A stretch of DNA of 64,000 bases from Anabaena sphaerica FACHB-251. GTDB taxonomy: Bacteria; Cyanobacteriota; Cyanobacteriia; Cyanobacteriales; Nostocaceae. Shown piece by piece: positions 46,901 to 55,053 of the stretch. Numbering within the stretch: position 1 is the first letter of the stretch; each line of letters starts with the position of its first letter. A model generated the notes under the pieces. That model was not told the origin of the DNA. It did no database searches and was given only the letters and a program-made list of their open reading frames with translations. The position numbers and the translations under genes are program-made. The stretch covers positions 310,001 to 374,000 of the forward strand of contig NZ_JACJQU010000001.1 in NCBI RefSeq assembly GCF_014696825.1, written 5' to 3'.

Positions 46901-49075
46901 GCAATTTATATGCTTGACCCTGAAGGCAGGGTGATGAGTTGGAACTCTGGGGCAGAATGTATTACTGGATATCAGGCATCAGAAATTATTGGAGATGATT
47001 TCTGTTGCTTTTTCCGACAGGAAGAAATTTTCAACAATATTCCCAAACAACAACTAGAAATAGCAGCAGCTAATGGTCGATGTGAATGTGAGAGTGTTTT
47101 TGTTCGCAAAGATGGTTCCCACTTTTGGGCAAATTGTATTTTGACACCATTGCATGATGAAACTGGCAAGTTACGTGGTTTTTCTAAAGTCACTCGCGAT
47201 ATCACAGAACGTAAATTAGCAGAAAAGTCTTTGTTAAGGTTGCAAAAAGCAATAGAAAGCACAAGTGATGCTATTAGTATTACAGATATTGCAGGTAAGG
47301 CTATATATGTTAATCCTGCTTTTATAGAAGTATTTGATTATACGGGAATTCAATTAAATGCCCATGGCGGTCTTTCAGCTAATTTTCGGAATCAGGAGTT
47401 ATTTAACAGCGTCTTGAAGACGGTTCAGAGAGGTCAGTCTTGGCGTGGTGAAGTGACTATGAAAACTCGGAGTAGGGAGGATGTACAAATCGATTTACGT
47501 ACAGATGCTATTAAAGATGCTACAGGAGATATCGTGGCAGTTATTAGTATTTGTACAGATATAACCCAGCGTAAGTTAATTGAGGAAGGGTTACGACTGC
47601 GTGATCGGGCGATCGCTGCTAGTAGTAACGGCATCATTATTGCTGATGTTACCAGCCCAGATAGTTCAATTATATACGTCAATCCTGCTTTCGAGCGGAT
47701 GACTGGTTACTCGGTTGCCGAAGTTCTAGGGCAGCATTTTCCTTTAGCCCAAGGTGTCGATATCAATCAATCAGCCTTAGAAGAACTGAGAACTGCGATG
47801 GAAACTGGCAAAGACTGCACAGTTATTTTACGTAACCATGGTAAATGCGGTTCCATTTTTTGGAATGAGCTAAGTATATCTCCTGTGTATGATGTATATG
47901 GTTGTCTTACACATTACATCGGTATTCAAAATGATATTACTGAACGCAAGCAAGCAGAAACAGCATTACTGATTAGCGAACAACGCTTGAAATACTTACT
48001 CACTGCCAGTCCAGCTGTGATCTATACCAGCAAAGCTACAGAAGATTTTGGTGCTATTTTTATCAGTGATAATATCAAAGGTATGGTAAGCTATGAAGCG
48101 CGGGAATTTATTGAAGATTCCAGTTTTTGGTATACTCATATCCACCCGGAAGATGCACCAGCGGTACTGGCAAAACTCTCACAGGTTTTAGAGAAAAAGC
48201 AGTATAGTTTAGAATATCGCTTTTTACACCAAGACGGGACTTATCGCTGGGTATATGATCAAGGTAAGGTAGTGTGGGATGAAGCTGGCAACCCTTTAGA
48301 ACTTGTTGGCTACTGGGCAGATATTACCAGTCGCAAGCAATTAGAGCAAGAACTGAGAGTAGCACTAGAGAAAGAGAAAGAACTCAACGAGCTTAAATCC
48401 CGCTTTATATCCATGACTTCCCACGAATTCCGCACCCCTTTGAGTACCATTCTGTCTTCCTCGGAGTTGCTGGAACACTATCGTTACAGATGGACACAGG
48501 AGAAGCAATTGACTCATCTGCGTCGGATTCAAACCGCTGTCCACAGAATGACAGAAATGTTAGATGATATCTTGGTGAGTGGTAAGGCAGAAGCTGGAAA
48601 ACTTGAATATAGACCCTTATTGTTGGATTTGGTCAAATATTGCCGCCAATTAGTAGAAGAAGTAAGGGTAAATTTGAGAAATAAGCATTTAATCTCCTTT
48701 AGCAGTGAATATGAATCCATCTTCTGCTACATGGATGACAAATTATTGGGACATATTCTCTGTAACTTGCTCTCAAATGCAATCAAGTATTCTGCTAATG
48801 ATAGCTTAGTCAAATTTACACTTGCTTGTGAATGTGAACTAGCAGTATTTGAAATTCAAGATCAGGGAATCGGAATTCCAGAAGAAGACCTACCTCATTT
48901 ATTTGAATCTTTCCATCGTGCTAGAAATGTCGGTAATATTTTAGGTACTGGATTAGGACTAGCAATTGTAAAAAAGTGTGTAGATATTTACCAAGGTGAA
49001 ATTACTGTGACTAGCAAAATAGGAATTGGTACGAAATTTACTGTTAAAATACCCTTAAAAAAATATCCAACATGA
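44000..49075 (+). CDS. Large soluble sensor histidine kinase: CBS pair, nine PAS, one GAF
   Basis: A 1691-residue kinase. Residues about 20-135 hold two CBS repeats. Then come PAS domains near 150, 290 and 415, a GAF domain near 550-690, and six more PAS domains starting near 710, 835, 965, 1090, 1210 and 1340. The dimerisation domain has SRFISMTSHEFRTPLS with the phospho-accepting histidine. The ATPase domain has LLSNAIKYS (N box), DQGIGIPEEDLP and GTGLGLAIVKK (G boxes). No membrane span is visible. Its stop overlaps ATG 49072, just upstream of the REC-EAL gene, so the two form a two-component pair. Confidence 0.93.
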   Translation: MQASPHYLVLQSLESIIDYSPLMVAPEITVLDAIALMAKHCKGVLIKSASLVVGYLTQQDIVRLVASGYDLKTTKISEVMHTSVIQLKTQAVNALATVVSLLFQSELQLLPVVDHEDEIVGVITPESICLALARLEEEKNGCQMIENQLLQSQQMLQLIMDTIPHSIFWKDINSRFLGCNRNFAQMVSIENPEEIVGKTDYDLIPNPEEAEFYRAYDAAVMQTNQAEYHAIRAKQQVDGSQICLETNKVPLLNTEGQVVGMLGTMEDITERMQAQEALEKSEERFRFLAESIPQQVWIANADGRLEYVNQRTLNYFGCTPERVLGEQWQEWVHPDDLLASINTWDKSLETGTNHEIEFRLWEKASGTYRWHLTRALPLRDRQGQIVNWFGTNTDIHDRVDAEIALRESEHKYQSIAKVSPVGLFRTDAKGDCLYVNERWCEMTGLTPEAAMGCGWIKAIHHEDREIINAEWYRSARQTRPFQAEYRFQRPDGRIFWVFGQAVTEQIIDGKVITYVGTVTDITDLKEVESALAERVKLADFRAEIDAILTQSETLATMMRGCTDALVKHLGAAFARIWILNKEEQVLELQVSSGIYTHTNGIHSRVAMGRLKIGLIAAERKPHLTNSVQDDPRVNDKEWAKREGMVAFGGYPLIVEGEIIGVIALFSRQPLTESTFTALGIAANEIAIGIKRKQTEVSLQESEERFRNLVEASSDWVWEVDENVVYTYVSPKVREILGYEPQEVLGKTPFELMAPEEAERVRKIFAPIAALRQSFKCLENTNLHQDGHLVVLETNGVPIFDVEGKFCGYRGIDRDITVRKQEAAKLWETQQQLQAILDNFPGLLYLLDTENKYLLVNRHYENIFNLNQDQVLGQSLYDIWPDDVAETFVVNNFEVIAGGIPREFEEVAPHPDGLHTYLSIKFPLKDVNGITYAVCGISTDITDRKRALEELHQSEEYLRLLVEGVKDYAIYMLDPEGRVMSWNSGAECITGYQASEIIGDDFCCFFRQEEIFNNIPKQQLEIAAANGRCECESVFVRKDGSHFWANCILTPLHDETGKLRGFSKVTRDITERKLAEKSLLRLQKAIESTSDAISITDIAGKAIYVNPAFIEVFDYTGIQLNAHGGLSANFRNQELFNSVLKTVQRGQSWRGEVTMKTRSREDVQIDLRTDAIKDATGDIVAVISICTDITQRKLIEEGLRLRDRAIAASSNGIIIADVTSPDSSIIYVNPAFERMTGYSVAEVLGQHFPLAQGVDINQSALEELRTAMETGKDCTVILRNHGKCGSIFWNELSISPVYDVYGCLTHYIGIQNDITERKQAETALLISEQRLKYLLTASPAVIYTSKATEDFGAIFISDNIKGMVSYEAREFIEDSSFWYTHIHPEDAPAVLAKLSQVLEKKQYSLEYRFLHQDGTYRWVYDQGKVVWDEAGNPLELVGYWADITSRKQLEQELRVALEKEKELNELKSRFISMTSHEFRTPLSTILSSSELLEHYRYRWTQEKQLTHLRRIQTAVHRMTEMLDDILVSGKAEAGKLEYRPLLLDLVKYCRQLVEEVRVNLRNKHLISFSSEYESIFCYMDDKLLGHILCNLLSNAIKYSANDSLVKFTLACECELAVFEIQDQGIGIPEEDLPHLFESFHRARNVGNILGTGLGLAIVKKCVDIYQGEITVTSKIGIGTKFTVKIPLKKYPT

Positions 49076-49083
49076 GGTTAATT

Positions 49084-50295
49084 ATGGCCAAAATCTTAGT
49101 AATAGAAGATGAAGAATCCGTTCGGGAAAACCTTTTAGATTTATTGGCGGCTGAGGAGTTTGAAACAGTTGCGGCTGCCAATGGAAAAATCGGCTTGAAT
49201 TTAGCTTTTTCGGAAGTGCCAGATTTAATTTTATGCGACATGATGATGCCCGAAATTGATGGTTTTGGAGTATTAAAAGCATTACGCCAACAGCCATTAA
49301 CTGCGACAATTCCTTTTATTTTTTTGACCGCTAAATCGGCAAAATCTGATATTCGTCAAGGTATGGATATGGGAGCAGATGATTATTTAACTAAGCCTTT
49401 CACTCGTTCTGAGTTATTAAGTGCTATCATGAATAAATTGGAAAAATATGCAAATTTAAAAAAATATTTATCTATTCAGACTGCGGTTAATAAATTAACA
49501 CCCAGAATGCAGTTATTAGATAAACAATTACACAAGGCTATTCTAAATGATGATTTTAAAGGGTTTGAAATTCACTATCAACCAATTATTGATATCAATA
49601 CTGGCAAAATAACAGGGGCTGAGAGTTTATTACGTTGGCACAGTTATGAGTTAGGGCCTATTTCCCCCGCAGAATTTATTCCTTTAGCGGAGTCAAATGG
49701 TTTAATTTTTAACATTGATAACTGGGTATTAAAAAATGTCTGTCAACAAATTAGAATTTGGCGCGATGCCGGGATTAAGTCTTTGACTTTCGCTGTCAAT
49801 TTATCAGCTATTGAATTTAACCAACCAGATTTAAGTTCTAAAATTATTAACTTGATAGAAATTAATAATTTAGATCCAAGTTTTCTAGAGATTGAAGTTA
49901 CTGAAAGCATGATTATGCAGAATATACATTGTGCCATCTCCATTATGAATCAATTACGTTTGCTCGGTGTTAAAATCGCGATTGATGATTTTGGTACAGG
50001 ACAATCTTCTTTAAACTATCTCCGAGTTTTTCCCGTTAATACCATTAAAATTGATCGTTCTTTTGTGGAAAACGTTTATAAAGATTACCCTAAATCCATC
50101 ATTACTAAATCACTGATTAAAATGGCTCAAGACCTAAATCTCAAGATAATTGCTGAAGGTGTGGAAACGGCGGCAGAACTATCATTTTTACGCGAAAATA
50201 AATGTGATGCTATCCAAGGTTTTCTATTCAGTCGTGCATTGCCAACACTAGAATTTGAACAACTTTTCTTTTCTAATAAAACTTTATCTATCTAG
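49084..50295 (+). CDS. Response regulator with EAL phosphodiesterase output
   Basis: A protein of about 403 residues from ATG 49084 (MAKILVIEDEE); ATG 49072 overlaps the kinase stop and would add four residues. The REC domain has the acidic pair EDEE, the phospho-acceptor in LILCDMMMPEIDGFG and the lysine of YLTKPF. After a helical linker comes an EAL domain: GAESLLRWH (the motif reads ESL with the catalytic Glu kept), EIEVTESMIM, IAIDDFGTGQSSL, IKIDRSFV and IAEGVETAAEL. All metal-binding residues seem present, so it should hydrolyse c-di-GMP under control of the adjacent kinase. Confidence 0.92.
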   Translation: MAKILVIEDEESVRENLLDLLAAEEFETVAAANGKIGLNLAFSEVPDLILCDMMMPEIDGFGVLKALRQQPLTATIPFIFLTAKSAKSDIRQGMDMGADDYLTKPFTRSELLSAIMNKLEKYANLKKYLSIQTAVNKLTPRMQLLDKQLHKAILNDDFKGFEIHYQPIIDINTGKITGAESLLRWHSYELGPISPAEFIPLAESNGLIFNIDNWVLKNVCQQIRIWRDAGIKSLTFAVNLSAIEFNQPDLSSKIINLIEINNLDPSFLEIEVTESMIMQNIHCAISIMNQLRLLGVKIAIDDFGTGQSSLNYLRVFPVNTIKIDRSFVENVYKDYPKSIITKSLIKMAQDLNLKIIAEGVETAAELSFLRENKCDAIQGFLFSRALPTLEFEQLFFSNKTLSI

Positions 50296-50427
50296 AGAAC
50301 AAGAAACAGGGAATAGAACTTGGTTCACCTAAGATTTAAGATTGATACAGCAATTATCAAACTTCAAAATACCCCTTTAAAATGCACAATTTAAAGTATA
50401 ATAATTCGACCAGGTGGTAAAACAGTT

Positions 50428-50811
50428 ATGAATCAGAATCAGCTTCAGTCCAATTTTGAGCAATCTTCTTGCCATTCCGGGGAACGTTACTGGGGTAATG
50501 TGGAAGTAATAGAAGAAGGTAAAAATTATAGAATTAGTCGGGTGGAAATTAAACCTAGACACGGGATTAAACCACAAATCCATTATCATCGACATGAACA
50601 TTGGGTTGTGGTTTCTGGTGTAGCCAAGGTAACTTGTGGTGATGAGGAGATATTTCTGAATCGTAACCAGTCAACTTATGTACCAGCAGCAAGCCTACAT
50701 AAAGTAGAAAACCCTGGTTCTATTCCTTTGGTGATTCTGGAAATTCAAAATGGTGAGTATTTGGGTGAAGATGATACAGAGCGTCCTTTTGAATTAACTG
50801 CTGTTGAATGA
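50428..50811 (+). CDS. Cupin, mannose-6-phosphate isomerase type II C-terminal family
   Basis: A 127-residue single cupin. ERYWGNVEVIEEGKNYRISR and KPQIHYHRHEHWVVVSGVAK give the metal-binding His/His/Glu pattern of the GMP/PMI C-terminal domain; ENPGSIPLVILEIQNGEYLGEDD follows the family. In bifunctional ManC proteins this domain isomerises fructose-6-P and mannose-6-P; here it stands alone without the GDP-mannose pyrophosphorylase part. It overlaps ung by four bases (ATGA), a translational coupling with no obvious functional link. Confidence 0.85.
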   Translation: MNQNQLQSNFEQSSCHSGERYWGNVEVIEEGKNYRISRVEIKPRHGIKPQIHYHRHEHWVVVSGVAKVTCGDEEIFLNRNQSTYVPAASLHKVENPGSIPLVILEIQNGEYLGEDDTERPFELTAVE

Positions 50812-51524
50812 AAAATTTGCAACTTCCTATTTTTTGGCAAACTGTCCTAGCTGAAGAATTGGAAAAACCTTATGTGAGTAAACTCCAAGATTTCTTAGAT
50901 CAGGAGAGACTATCATATAATATTTATCCACCTGAAGAAGATGTTTTTTCTGCCTTTGAATTAACATCTTATGAGCAGGTGAATGTTTTGTTACTGGGAC
51001 AAGATCCCTACCACGATGAAAAGCAAGCACATGGATTATGCTTTTCTGTCAGACCAGGGATTAAACCACCTCCATCACTGAGGAATATTTTCAAAGAACT
51101 AAAAGCGGATGTGGGTTTTGATATTCCCAATCATGGTTACTTGGTTGACTGGGCTAAACAGGGTATGCTGATGTTAAATGCGGTGTTGACTGTGAGAGCG
51201 CATACACCAAATTCGCATAAGAATAAAGGTTGGGAAATTTTCACGGATGCGGTGATTAATAAAGTTAACCAGAAATCTGATCCGGTGGTGTTTGTGCTGT
51301 GGGGTGGATATGCACAAAAGAAGTTGAAGTTGATTGATACAACTCGACATATTGTTATACAGTCGGCTCATCCTTCACCGCTGTCTGCACATAATGGTTT
51401 TTTTGGCAGTAAGCCTTTTTCGGCTATTAATGCCGCTTTACGCTCTTGTGGTAAACCAGAGATTAATTGGGGACTGGGGACTGGGGACTGGGGACTGGGG
51501 ATTGGGACTCCTGACTCCTGTTAA
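50808..51524 (+). CDS. ung: Uracil-DNA glycosylase
   Basis: A 238-residue family-1 enzyme. The water-activating motif is LLLGQDPYHDEKQAHGLCFS, the product-release motif is QSAHPSPLSAHNGFFGSKPF, and WAKQGMLMLNAVLTVRA holds the uracil-binding asparagine. It removes uracil from DNA in base-excision repair. The natural C-terminus seems to be near GKPEINW; the last 16 or so residues ([17 protein letters not shown]) are translated from GGGGACT heptamers, so an expanded repeat has altered the end of the protein. It converges on the HEAT-repeat gene with a 4-bp overlap. Confidence 0.95.
   Translation: MKNLQLPIFWQTVLAEELEKPYVSKLQDFLDQERLSYNIYPPEEDVFSAFELTSYEQVNVLLLGQDPYHDEKQAHGLCFSVRPGIKPPPSLRNIFKELKADVGFDIPNHGYLVDWAKQGMLMLNAVLTVRAHTPNSHKNKGWEIFTDAVINKVNQKSDPVVFVLWGGYAQKKLKLIDTTRHIVIQSAHPSPLSAHNGFFGSKPFSAINAALRSCGKPEINWGLGTGDWGLGIGTPDSC
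51468..51506. repeat. GGGGACT heptamers within the 3' end of ung
   Basis: About five GGGGACT/GGGGATT units run into the ung stop codon and are translated as its C-terminal tail. Confidence 0.85.
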
Positions 51525-52279
51525 AACCACCCTTCTTGTTCGAGGGTTTCAATTAATTGTAAACCACGGGGATCACCGACTCCCAGGAGTGAGGCTTTGG
51601 CATCTTCTCTGACACCCAAGTCTTTATCTTCGGCAAAGGCTTGGATTAATGAGTCGATGGCTGTGGCATAAACTACGTTGGAAGGTAATTCCTTACAGAG
51701 TTGACCTATTGCCCAAGCGGAGTTACTACGTACTGCGGCTGTGGGATCTTGAACTAGGGCTTCAATTAAGGGGGGTATTGCGCCGACAACGACCTCATAA
51801 CCGACTCCTGCCATCTGGGCGAGGGCGCTTGCAGACCAGAGACGCACGGCGGAAATATCGGTTCTTAAGGCATCTGTGAGGGGGATTAAGGAACGGCGAT
51901 CGCGACAGTTTCCTAAAGCCCAAACTACGCCTTTTCGCACATAGCCATTCAAATCACGGTTGAGTTGATTAATCAATGGCTCGACTGCATCGTGGCTGGG
52001 ATTGCGGCCGATGGCATAGGCAGCACTGACTCGCACTAGGGGACAGTTATCAGTTAATAGGTGAATTAAATGGGGAATTGCCCGTTGATCTTGAATATCA
52101 CAGAATGCGCGTGCTGCTAACATTCGTTGCTGGGACTGAGGATCTTGTAGAAGTGCCAGCATTAAGTCTGGATCAGGTTTGGCTACTTCTGATTCAGCGG
52201 TAATTGGTTCTATGTGGTCTAGGGGGCTTTCTAAATCCGCCTCAGTATCAAGTAGGTTTATATCGTCTTCGTCGTACAT
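51521..52279 (-). CDS. HEAT-repeat protein (PBS-lyase-like repeats)
   Basis: A 252-residue all-helical repeat protein. At least five units follow the pattern seen in AIPHLIHLLTDNCPLVRVSA, then AVEPLINQLNRDLNGYVRKG, then SLIPLTDALRTDISAVRLWS, with DPTAAVRSNSAWAIGQL last. This is the short HEAT repeat found in phycobilin lyases and in many scaffold proteins of cyanobacteria. The catalytic partner context of CpcE/F (a lyase pair beside phycobiliprotein genes) is absent, so a scaffold or regulatory role is equally likely. The N-terminus is acidic (YDEDDINLLDTEADLES). Confidence 0.85.
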   Translation of the reverse strand: MYDEDDINLLDTEADLESPLDHIEPITAESEVAKPDPDLMLALLQDPQSQQRMLAARAFCDIQDQRAIPHLIHLLTDNCPLVRVSAAYAIGRNPSHDAVEPLINQLNRDLNGYVRKGVVWALGNCRDRRSLIPLTDALRTDISAVRLWSASALAQMAGVGYEVVVGAIPPLIEALVQDPTAAVRSNSAWAIGQLCKELPSNVVYATAIDSLIQAFAEDKDLGVREDAKASLLGVGDPRGLQLIETLEQEGWF

Positions 52280-52375
52280 AATATTTTTTTTTAATAAGGG
52301 GGAGTTATAGAAACTGTTTTCTGGGATAAATTAGGTTTCTAGGACTCATGAAATTAACTCTGATAGAGTAATAGT

Positions 52376-52951
52376 TTATTTTTCTGGATGGAGTGATTTT
52401 ATCATCCAGAGGGATTGTGTTTGATATCCCAGCTGCTGATAAAGATTTAATGCGGGTGTGTTGGACTCAAACACTTGTAATCCAAGTTGGCGATCGCCCC
52501 TTTGTTTTGCCCAATTTTCTATATATTGCATTAGGGCTTTACCGATACCGTGACGGCGATGTGACGGTACGACGTAGAGTAGAAAGATGTGAGCATGACG
52601 GCTGCCTGTAACTTGATCGATAGCGTTACCGACCCAGAGACAAGCTATGGGGGTTGGGGACTGGGGACTGGGGATTGGGGACTGGGGATCGGGGACTGGG
52701 GATTGGGTAAATTCTCCTCTGCTCCTCTGCTCCTCTGCTCCTCCGCGCCCGGCTTCCTGCGCCTCTGCTTGTTCATATACCCACCATAAAGGGGTGTCAG
52801 TAGAGAAGTATTGCTCAACTGTACGAGCTAGGTGGGAAAAATCCTGAGCAGGAAATAGTTCTTGATAAGTTCGCTGGATGAACTTAACCAAGAGTGATTT
52901 GTCTAGGGTCGAGCCTCGGCGAATAGAATAGCCTGGTAGAGAAAAATTCAA
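52376..52951 (-). CDS. GNAT-family N-acetyltransferase split by in-frame STRR insertion
   Basis: A 191-residue frame. The GNAT core lies in the C-terminal half: HIFLLYVVPSHRRHGIGKAL (acetyl-CoA P-loop RRHGIGKA) and FESNTPALNLYQQLGYQ. The N-terminal part (YSIRRGSTLDKSLLVKFIQR, up to PLWWVYEQ) also fits the family. Between them about 38 residues are low-complexity: an EEQRSRGE stretch and [16 protein letters not shown], translated GGGGACT-type repeats. The start is TTG 52951, itself next to another repeat tract, so no native ATG remains. Whether the protein still folds is unknown. Confidence 0.8.
   Translation of the reverse strand: MNFSLPGYSIRRGSTLDKSLLVKFIQRTYQELFPAQDFSHLARTVEQYFSTDTPLWWVYEQAEAQEAGRGGAEEQRSRGEFTQSPVPDPQSPIPSPQSPTPIACLWVGNAIDQVTGSRHAHIFLLYVVPSHRRHGIGKALMQYIENWAKQRGDRQLGLQVFESNTPALNLYQQLGYQTQSLWMIKSLHPEK
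52650..52768. repeat. STRR and CTCCTCTG repeats inside the GNAT gene
   Basis: GGGGACT/GGGGATT heptamers (52656-52707) and CTGCTCCT repeats (52719-52745) form a low-complexity insert of length divisible by three, so the reading frame is kept. Confidence 0.85.
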
Positions 52952-53063
52952 GATTGGGGATCGGGGATTGGGGACTTGGAAGAGGCAGAGGAGCGGGGAG
53001 CAGGGAGCAGGGGGAGAATAACATTTGACGAATTTACATTCGTGTAGCGTGCTGAAAGCACTA

Positions 53064-53207
53064 TTATGAATTATGAATTATCAAACCGATGGGTGCAGGT
53101 GCTGCCATATCGGAGGGTAAAAAGATGCGGGCGCTGACTGCGACTAGGGCAATCAAAAATACTAGGACGACGAGTAGGGGAGCGATGTATTGACGAAAGA
53201 TAGCCAT
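53064..53207 (-). CDS. 47-residue single-span membrane microprotein
   Basis: A short frame from ATG 53207 to TAA 53064, read directly from the sequence. It encodes MAIFRQYIAPLLVVLVFLIA and then LVAVSARIFLPSDMAAPAPI before a short tail. One clear hydrophobic span (about residues 8-25) with a positive residue before it suggests an N-in topology. The composition and size resemble small photosystem or cytochrome-complex subunits, but I cannot match it to a named one. The last seven residues come from an ATTCATAATTCAT repeat. No strong ribosome site is seen. Confidence 0.6.
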   Translation of the reverse strand: MAIFRQYIAPLLVVLVFLIALVAVSARIFLPSDMAAPAPIGLIIHNS

Positions 53208-53310
53208 ATTTGGATTTTAGTTAGCCAAGGACTTGTAAGAAAATCTAACTTAAGATTTGTGAAGTTTTCTTAATTTATTGTAGCGATTTTGGGGACAGGG
53301 AAAAACAAGG

Positions 53311-53712
53311 TTAACGATCATCCCGATCTAAATCATCAAGAACTCGTTCACAATACCAATTTTCTGGCATTCCCGGATAATTTTGCTTGGCTTGCTCGAT
53401 TAATCGTTCTGCTGCGGCTACGTCACCGGATAATCTGGCGATGAGTCGGTTTTTCAAGTAGTTTCCAGTTATTTCCTCGTCTACCTGGGTGGGCTGAGTG
53501 CGAGTGACTGGCTGTAACTGCTCTCGTCGCAACTGCCAAAATAAGACGTAGTAAAGTGTACCAAAAATTAAGACGAGGCTGATTGTTCCCAGGAGGGTGA
53601 GGAGGTTCAACCCCAAAAATCCGAGAACTAATTGTGAGAGTACGTAGCCCAGTAATAAACCTGTGACAACGAGGACGAATGTACCGACAAGAATTACTAC
53701 TTGGTTCCCCAT
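53311..53712 (-). CDS. Two-span membrane protein with soluble helical tail, conserved-type hypothetical
   Basis: A 133-residue protein. Two hydrophobic segments (VVILVGTFVLVVTGLLLGYV and TLLGTISLVLIFGTLYYVLF) are followed by a charged tail with NYLKNRLIARLSGDVAAAER and NYPGMPENWYCERVLDDLDR. The tail pattern recurs in cyanobacterial hypothetical proteins; no function is known to me. It begins inside the last 16 bases of the AmpG-like gene, so the pair is probably co-transcribed and coupled. Confidence 0.72.
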   Translation of the reverse strand: MGNQVVILVGTFVLVVTGLLLGYVLSQLVLGFLGLNLLTLLGTISLVLIFGTLYYVLFWQLRREQLQPVTRTQPTQVDEEITGNYLKNRLIARLSGDVAAAERLIEQAKQNYPGMPENWYCERVLDDLDRDDR

Positions 53713-54986
53713 AAATCCTCTTCTTCTTCAAGTCCTGGTCTGGTTGCTGTGACTGCTTTGGGATTCCATGGAGCAAATAATGGTAACAGGAGTAGTCCCG
53801 GTATGGCAGCAACGATACTAATAACAAAAAATAAAGGCCAACCTGTGCTTTTTGCTAAGGAACCTGCTGGCGCAACTAGAATATCACGACTTACGGCCAT
53901 AAAACTAGAAAGTAAAGCATACTGAGTTGCGGAATAACGCTGATTACACATATTCATTAAAAAGGCAACAAAAGCTGCTGTTCCTAAACCAGCACAAAAG
54001 TTTTCGATGTTAATGGTCAGGATGAGAACCTGATAATTTTTCCCAACTTGTGCAAGTAAAAGGTAAGCCAAGTTGCTGACTGCTTGCAAGCCACCAAATA
54101 CCCAAAGTGAGCGATTCAGTCCAATTTTACTCAAAAATGCGCCACCTGCCAGTGTACCAACAATGGTGGCTATCAGTCCCATTCCACCTTGAATTGCGCC
54201 AATGTCGGTTTGGGTGAAGCCTGTTTGTAATAAAAACGGCGTGGACATATTATTCACAAAGGAATCGCCGAGTTTATAGAGGACGATAAACAGGAGAGTT
54301 AGTGAGGCGTAAACTATGCCTTGGCGCTGAAAAAATTCGCCAAAGGGCATGATGACGGCGGCGGTTAAGGATTCAGGAGGGGTGGTTTCTTTGGGTTCTG
54401 GTGCAAATAGGGTGGTGATTATGCCTATTGCCATACCCACTGCCATTAATAAGTATACTGATGACCAGGGTATTCTGTCGGCGAGTATTAAGGCTAATGA
54501 ACCTGTGAGTAGTAGGGCAATACGATAACCTAAGACGAAGACTGCTGCACCTGCGCCCATTTCTAGTTGTTCGAGAACGTCGGTGCGGTAAGCATCGGCG
54601 GCTATGTCTTGGGTGGCGCTAAGGAAGGATATGGCGACGGCGTTGATGGCTAGTAATTGTAGGGCTTGTTTGGGTTGCTGTAAGGCCATACAGGCGATCG
54701 CTATTAATAACCCTATTTGCAGGATAATTAACCAACCCCTTCGCCTTCCCAAAAAAGGTAGCTTGAACCAGTCTAATAAGGGCGACCAGAGAAATTTTAA
54801 GGAATAGGGCAAGCCGACCAGGCTAAATAAGCCAATGGCGGTTAAATCGACTTTTTCGACCGTCATCCAGGCTTGTAGGGTCTTGCTGGTCAAAAATAAG
54901 GGCAACCCGGAGGAAAAACCTAGTAATATCAGGGCGGCCATTTTGCGGCTACCGAAGACTTGTATGAGCGATCGCACTGGATTCAT
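53697..54986 (-). CDS. AmpG-like MFS transporter
   Basis: A 429-residue twelve-span carrier. FSSGLPLFLTSKTLQAWMTV, SLVGLPYSLKFLWSPLLDWF and FLSATQDIAADAYRTDVL are hallmark AmpG segments. AmpG imports anhydro-muropeptides for peptidoglycan recycling; cyanobacterial members are usually assigned by homology only. The C-terminus (GLEEEEDLWGTK) is acidic. It overlaps the following small membrane-protein gene by 16 bp. Upstream, 67 bp separate it from dndE, which reads the same way. Confidence 0.88.
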   Translation of the reverse strand: MNPVRSLIQVFGSRKMAALILLGFSSGLPLFLTSKTLQAWMTVEKVDLTAIGLFSLVGLPYSLKFLWSPLLDWFKLPFLGRRRGWLIILQIGLLIAIACMALQQPKQALQLLAINAVAISFLSATQDIAADAYRTDVLEQLEMGAGAAVFVLGYRIALLLTGSLALILADRIPWSSVYLLMAVGMAIGIITTLFAPEPKETTPPESLTAAVIMPFGEFFQRQGIVYASLTLLFIVLYKLGDSFVNNMSTPFLLQTGFTQTDIGAIQGGMGLIATIVGTLAGGAFLSKIGLNRSLWVFGGLQAVSNLAYLLLAQVGKNYQVLILTINIENFCAGLGTAAFVAFLMNMCNQRYSATQYALLSSFMAVSRDILVAPAGSLAKSTGWPLFFVISIVAAIPGLLLLPLFAPWNPKAVTATRPGLEEEEDLWGTK

Positions 54987-55053
54987 CTGTTCAAATTTCC
55001 TTCTCTGATGGGAGAGTTGCAGTTATCTTGCCATAGCAGGGAAAACTGCAAAA

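Noticed and set aside
53701-53925. 74-codon plus-strand frame opposite the AmpG-like gene
   Set aside because: It is fully antisense to a well-supported carrier gene and shows no protein character.
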